5,160 nt of DNA, from the NCBI GenBank assembly GCA_026785865.1, contig JAJAZG010000352.1, positions 1 through 5,160 on the forward strand. The letters run 5' to 3'. This document shows, in pieces, positions 5,108 to 5,160 of this stretch (its first letter is position 1; every line of letters starts with the position of its first letter). A model generated the notes under the pieces. That model saw only the letters and a list, made by a program, of their open reading frames with translations, was not told the DNA's origin and ran no database searches. A program made the position numbers and the translations under genes. This stretch comes from Pseudanabaena sp. CAN_BIN31. Its GTDB lineage: Bacteria; Cyanobacteriota; Cyanobacteriia; Pseudanabaenales; Pseudanabaenaceae.

Positions 5108-5160
5108 ATGCAACTACTGACGCACAAATTTGATGTCGAGCAATATCAACAAATGGGTAA
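5108..5160 (+). CDS. 5' end of a gene, probably a Uma2-family (DUF820) protein; cut by the window end
   Basis: Only 17 complete codons are present: MQLLTHKFDVEQYQQMG. The start is well supported by AGGAG 8 nt upstream. The pattern of a short hydrophobic strand, then F-x-V-E-x-Y-x-x-M, resembles the opening of Uma2-family proteins, PD-(D/E)XK nuclease-fold proteins present in many copies in cyanobacterial genomes and of largely unknown function. Catalytic residues would lie beyond the window, so the family call rests on the N-terminus alone. It is transcribed away from cysS. Confidence 0.5.
   Translation, partial: MQLLTHKFDVEQYQQMG

Overview
The window looks like chromosomal DNA from a cyanobacterium. 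It contains eight copies of the HIP1 octamer (GCGATCGC), which is typical of cyanobacteria. The proteins read like cyanobacterial housekeeping versions, and the last gene opens like a Uma2-family protein, a family greatly expanded in this phylum. A Pseudanabaena-like or related filamentous lineage is possible, but that is a guess from protein style, not from a search.

Layout. Positions 1-264 hold no protein gene. On the minus strand, 44-167 forms a compact nest of hairpins that resembles the omega-RNA (TnpB guide RNA scaffold and right end) of an IS200/IS605 element. No tnpB lies where it should be; tgt occupies that place. Next, on the plus strand, comes tgt (queuine/preQ1 tRNA-ribosyltransferase). 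Its conserved N-terminus requires a CTG start at 265, not the GTG at 349. A small LapA-like membrane protein overlaps tgt by 4 bp, and a perfect 24-bp-stem terminator closes this two-gene unit. Then comes a stand-alone C5-cytosine DNA methyltransferase, again on the plus strand, with no restriction gene beside it. It resembles the cyanobacterial orphan enzymes that modify CGATCG, the core of HIP1. Its 3' end overlaps by 57 bp the 3' end of cysS (cysteinyl-tRNA synthetase), which runs on the minus strand. CysS is about 595 aa, far longer than usual, because of an AT-rich insertion of about 120 residues in its helical domain. A short divergent promoter region separates cysS from a gene cut off by the window end, probably Uma2 family.

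How the genes relate. tgt and cysS both serve tRNA function (wobble-base modification and Cys-tRNA charging) but sit in different transcription units. The methyltransferase probably acts on the HIP1 sites spread through the window, including several in its own gene. The observations most worth a second look are the tnpB-less omega-RNA-like element with a possible 9-bp pseudoknot, the CTG start of tgt, the inserted domain in CysS, and the antisense overlap of the methyltransferase and cysS 3' ends.
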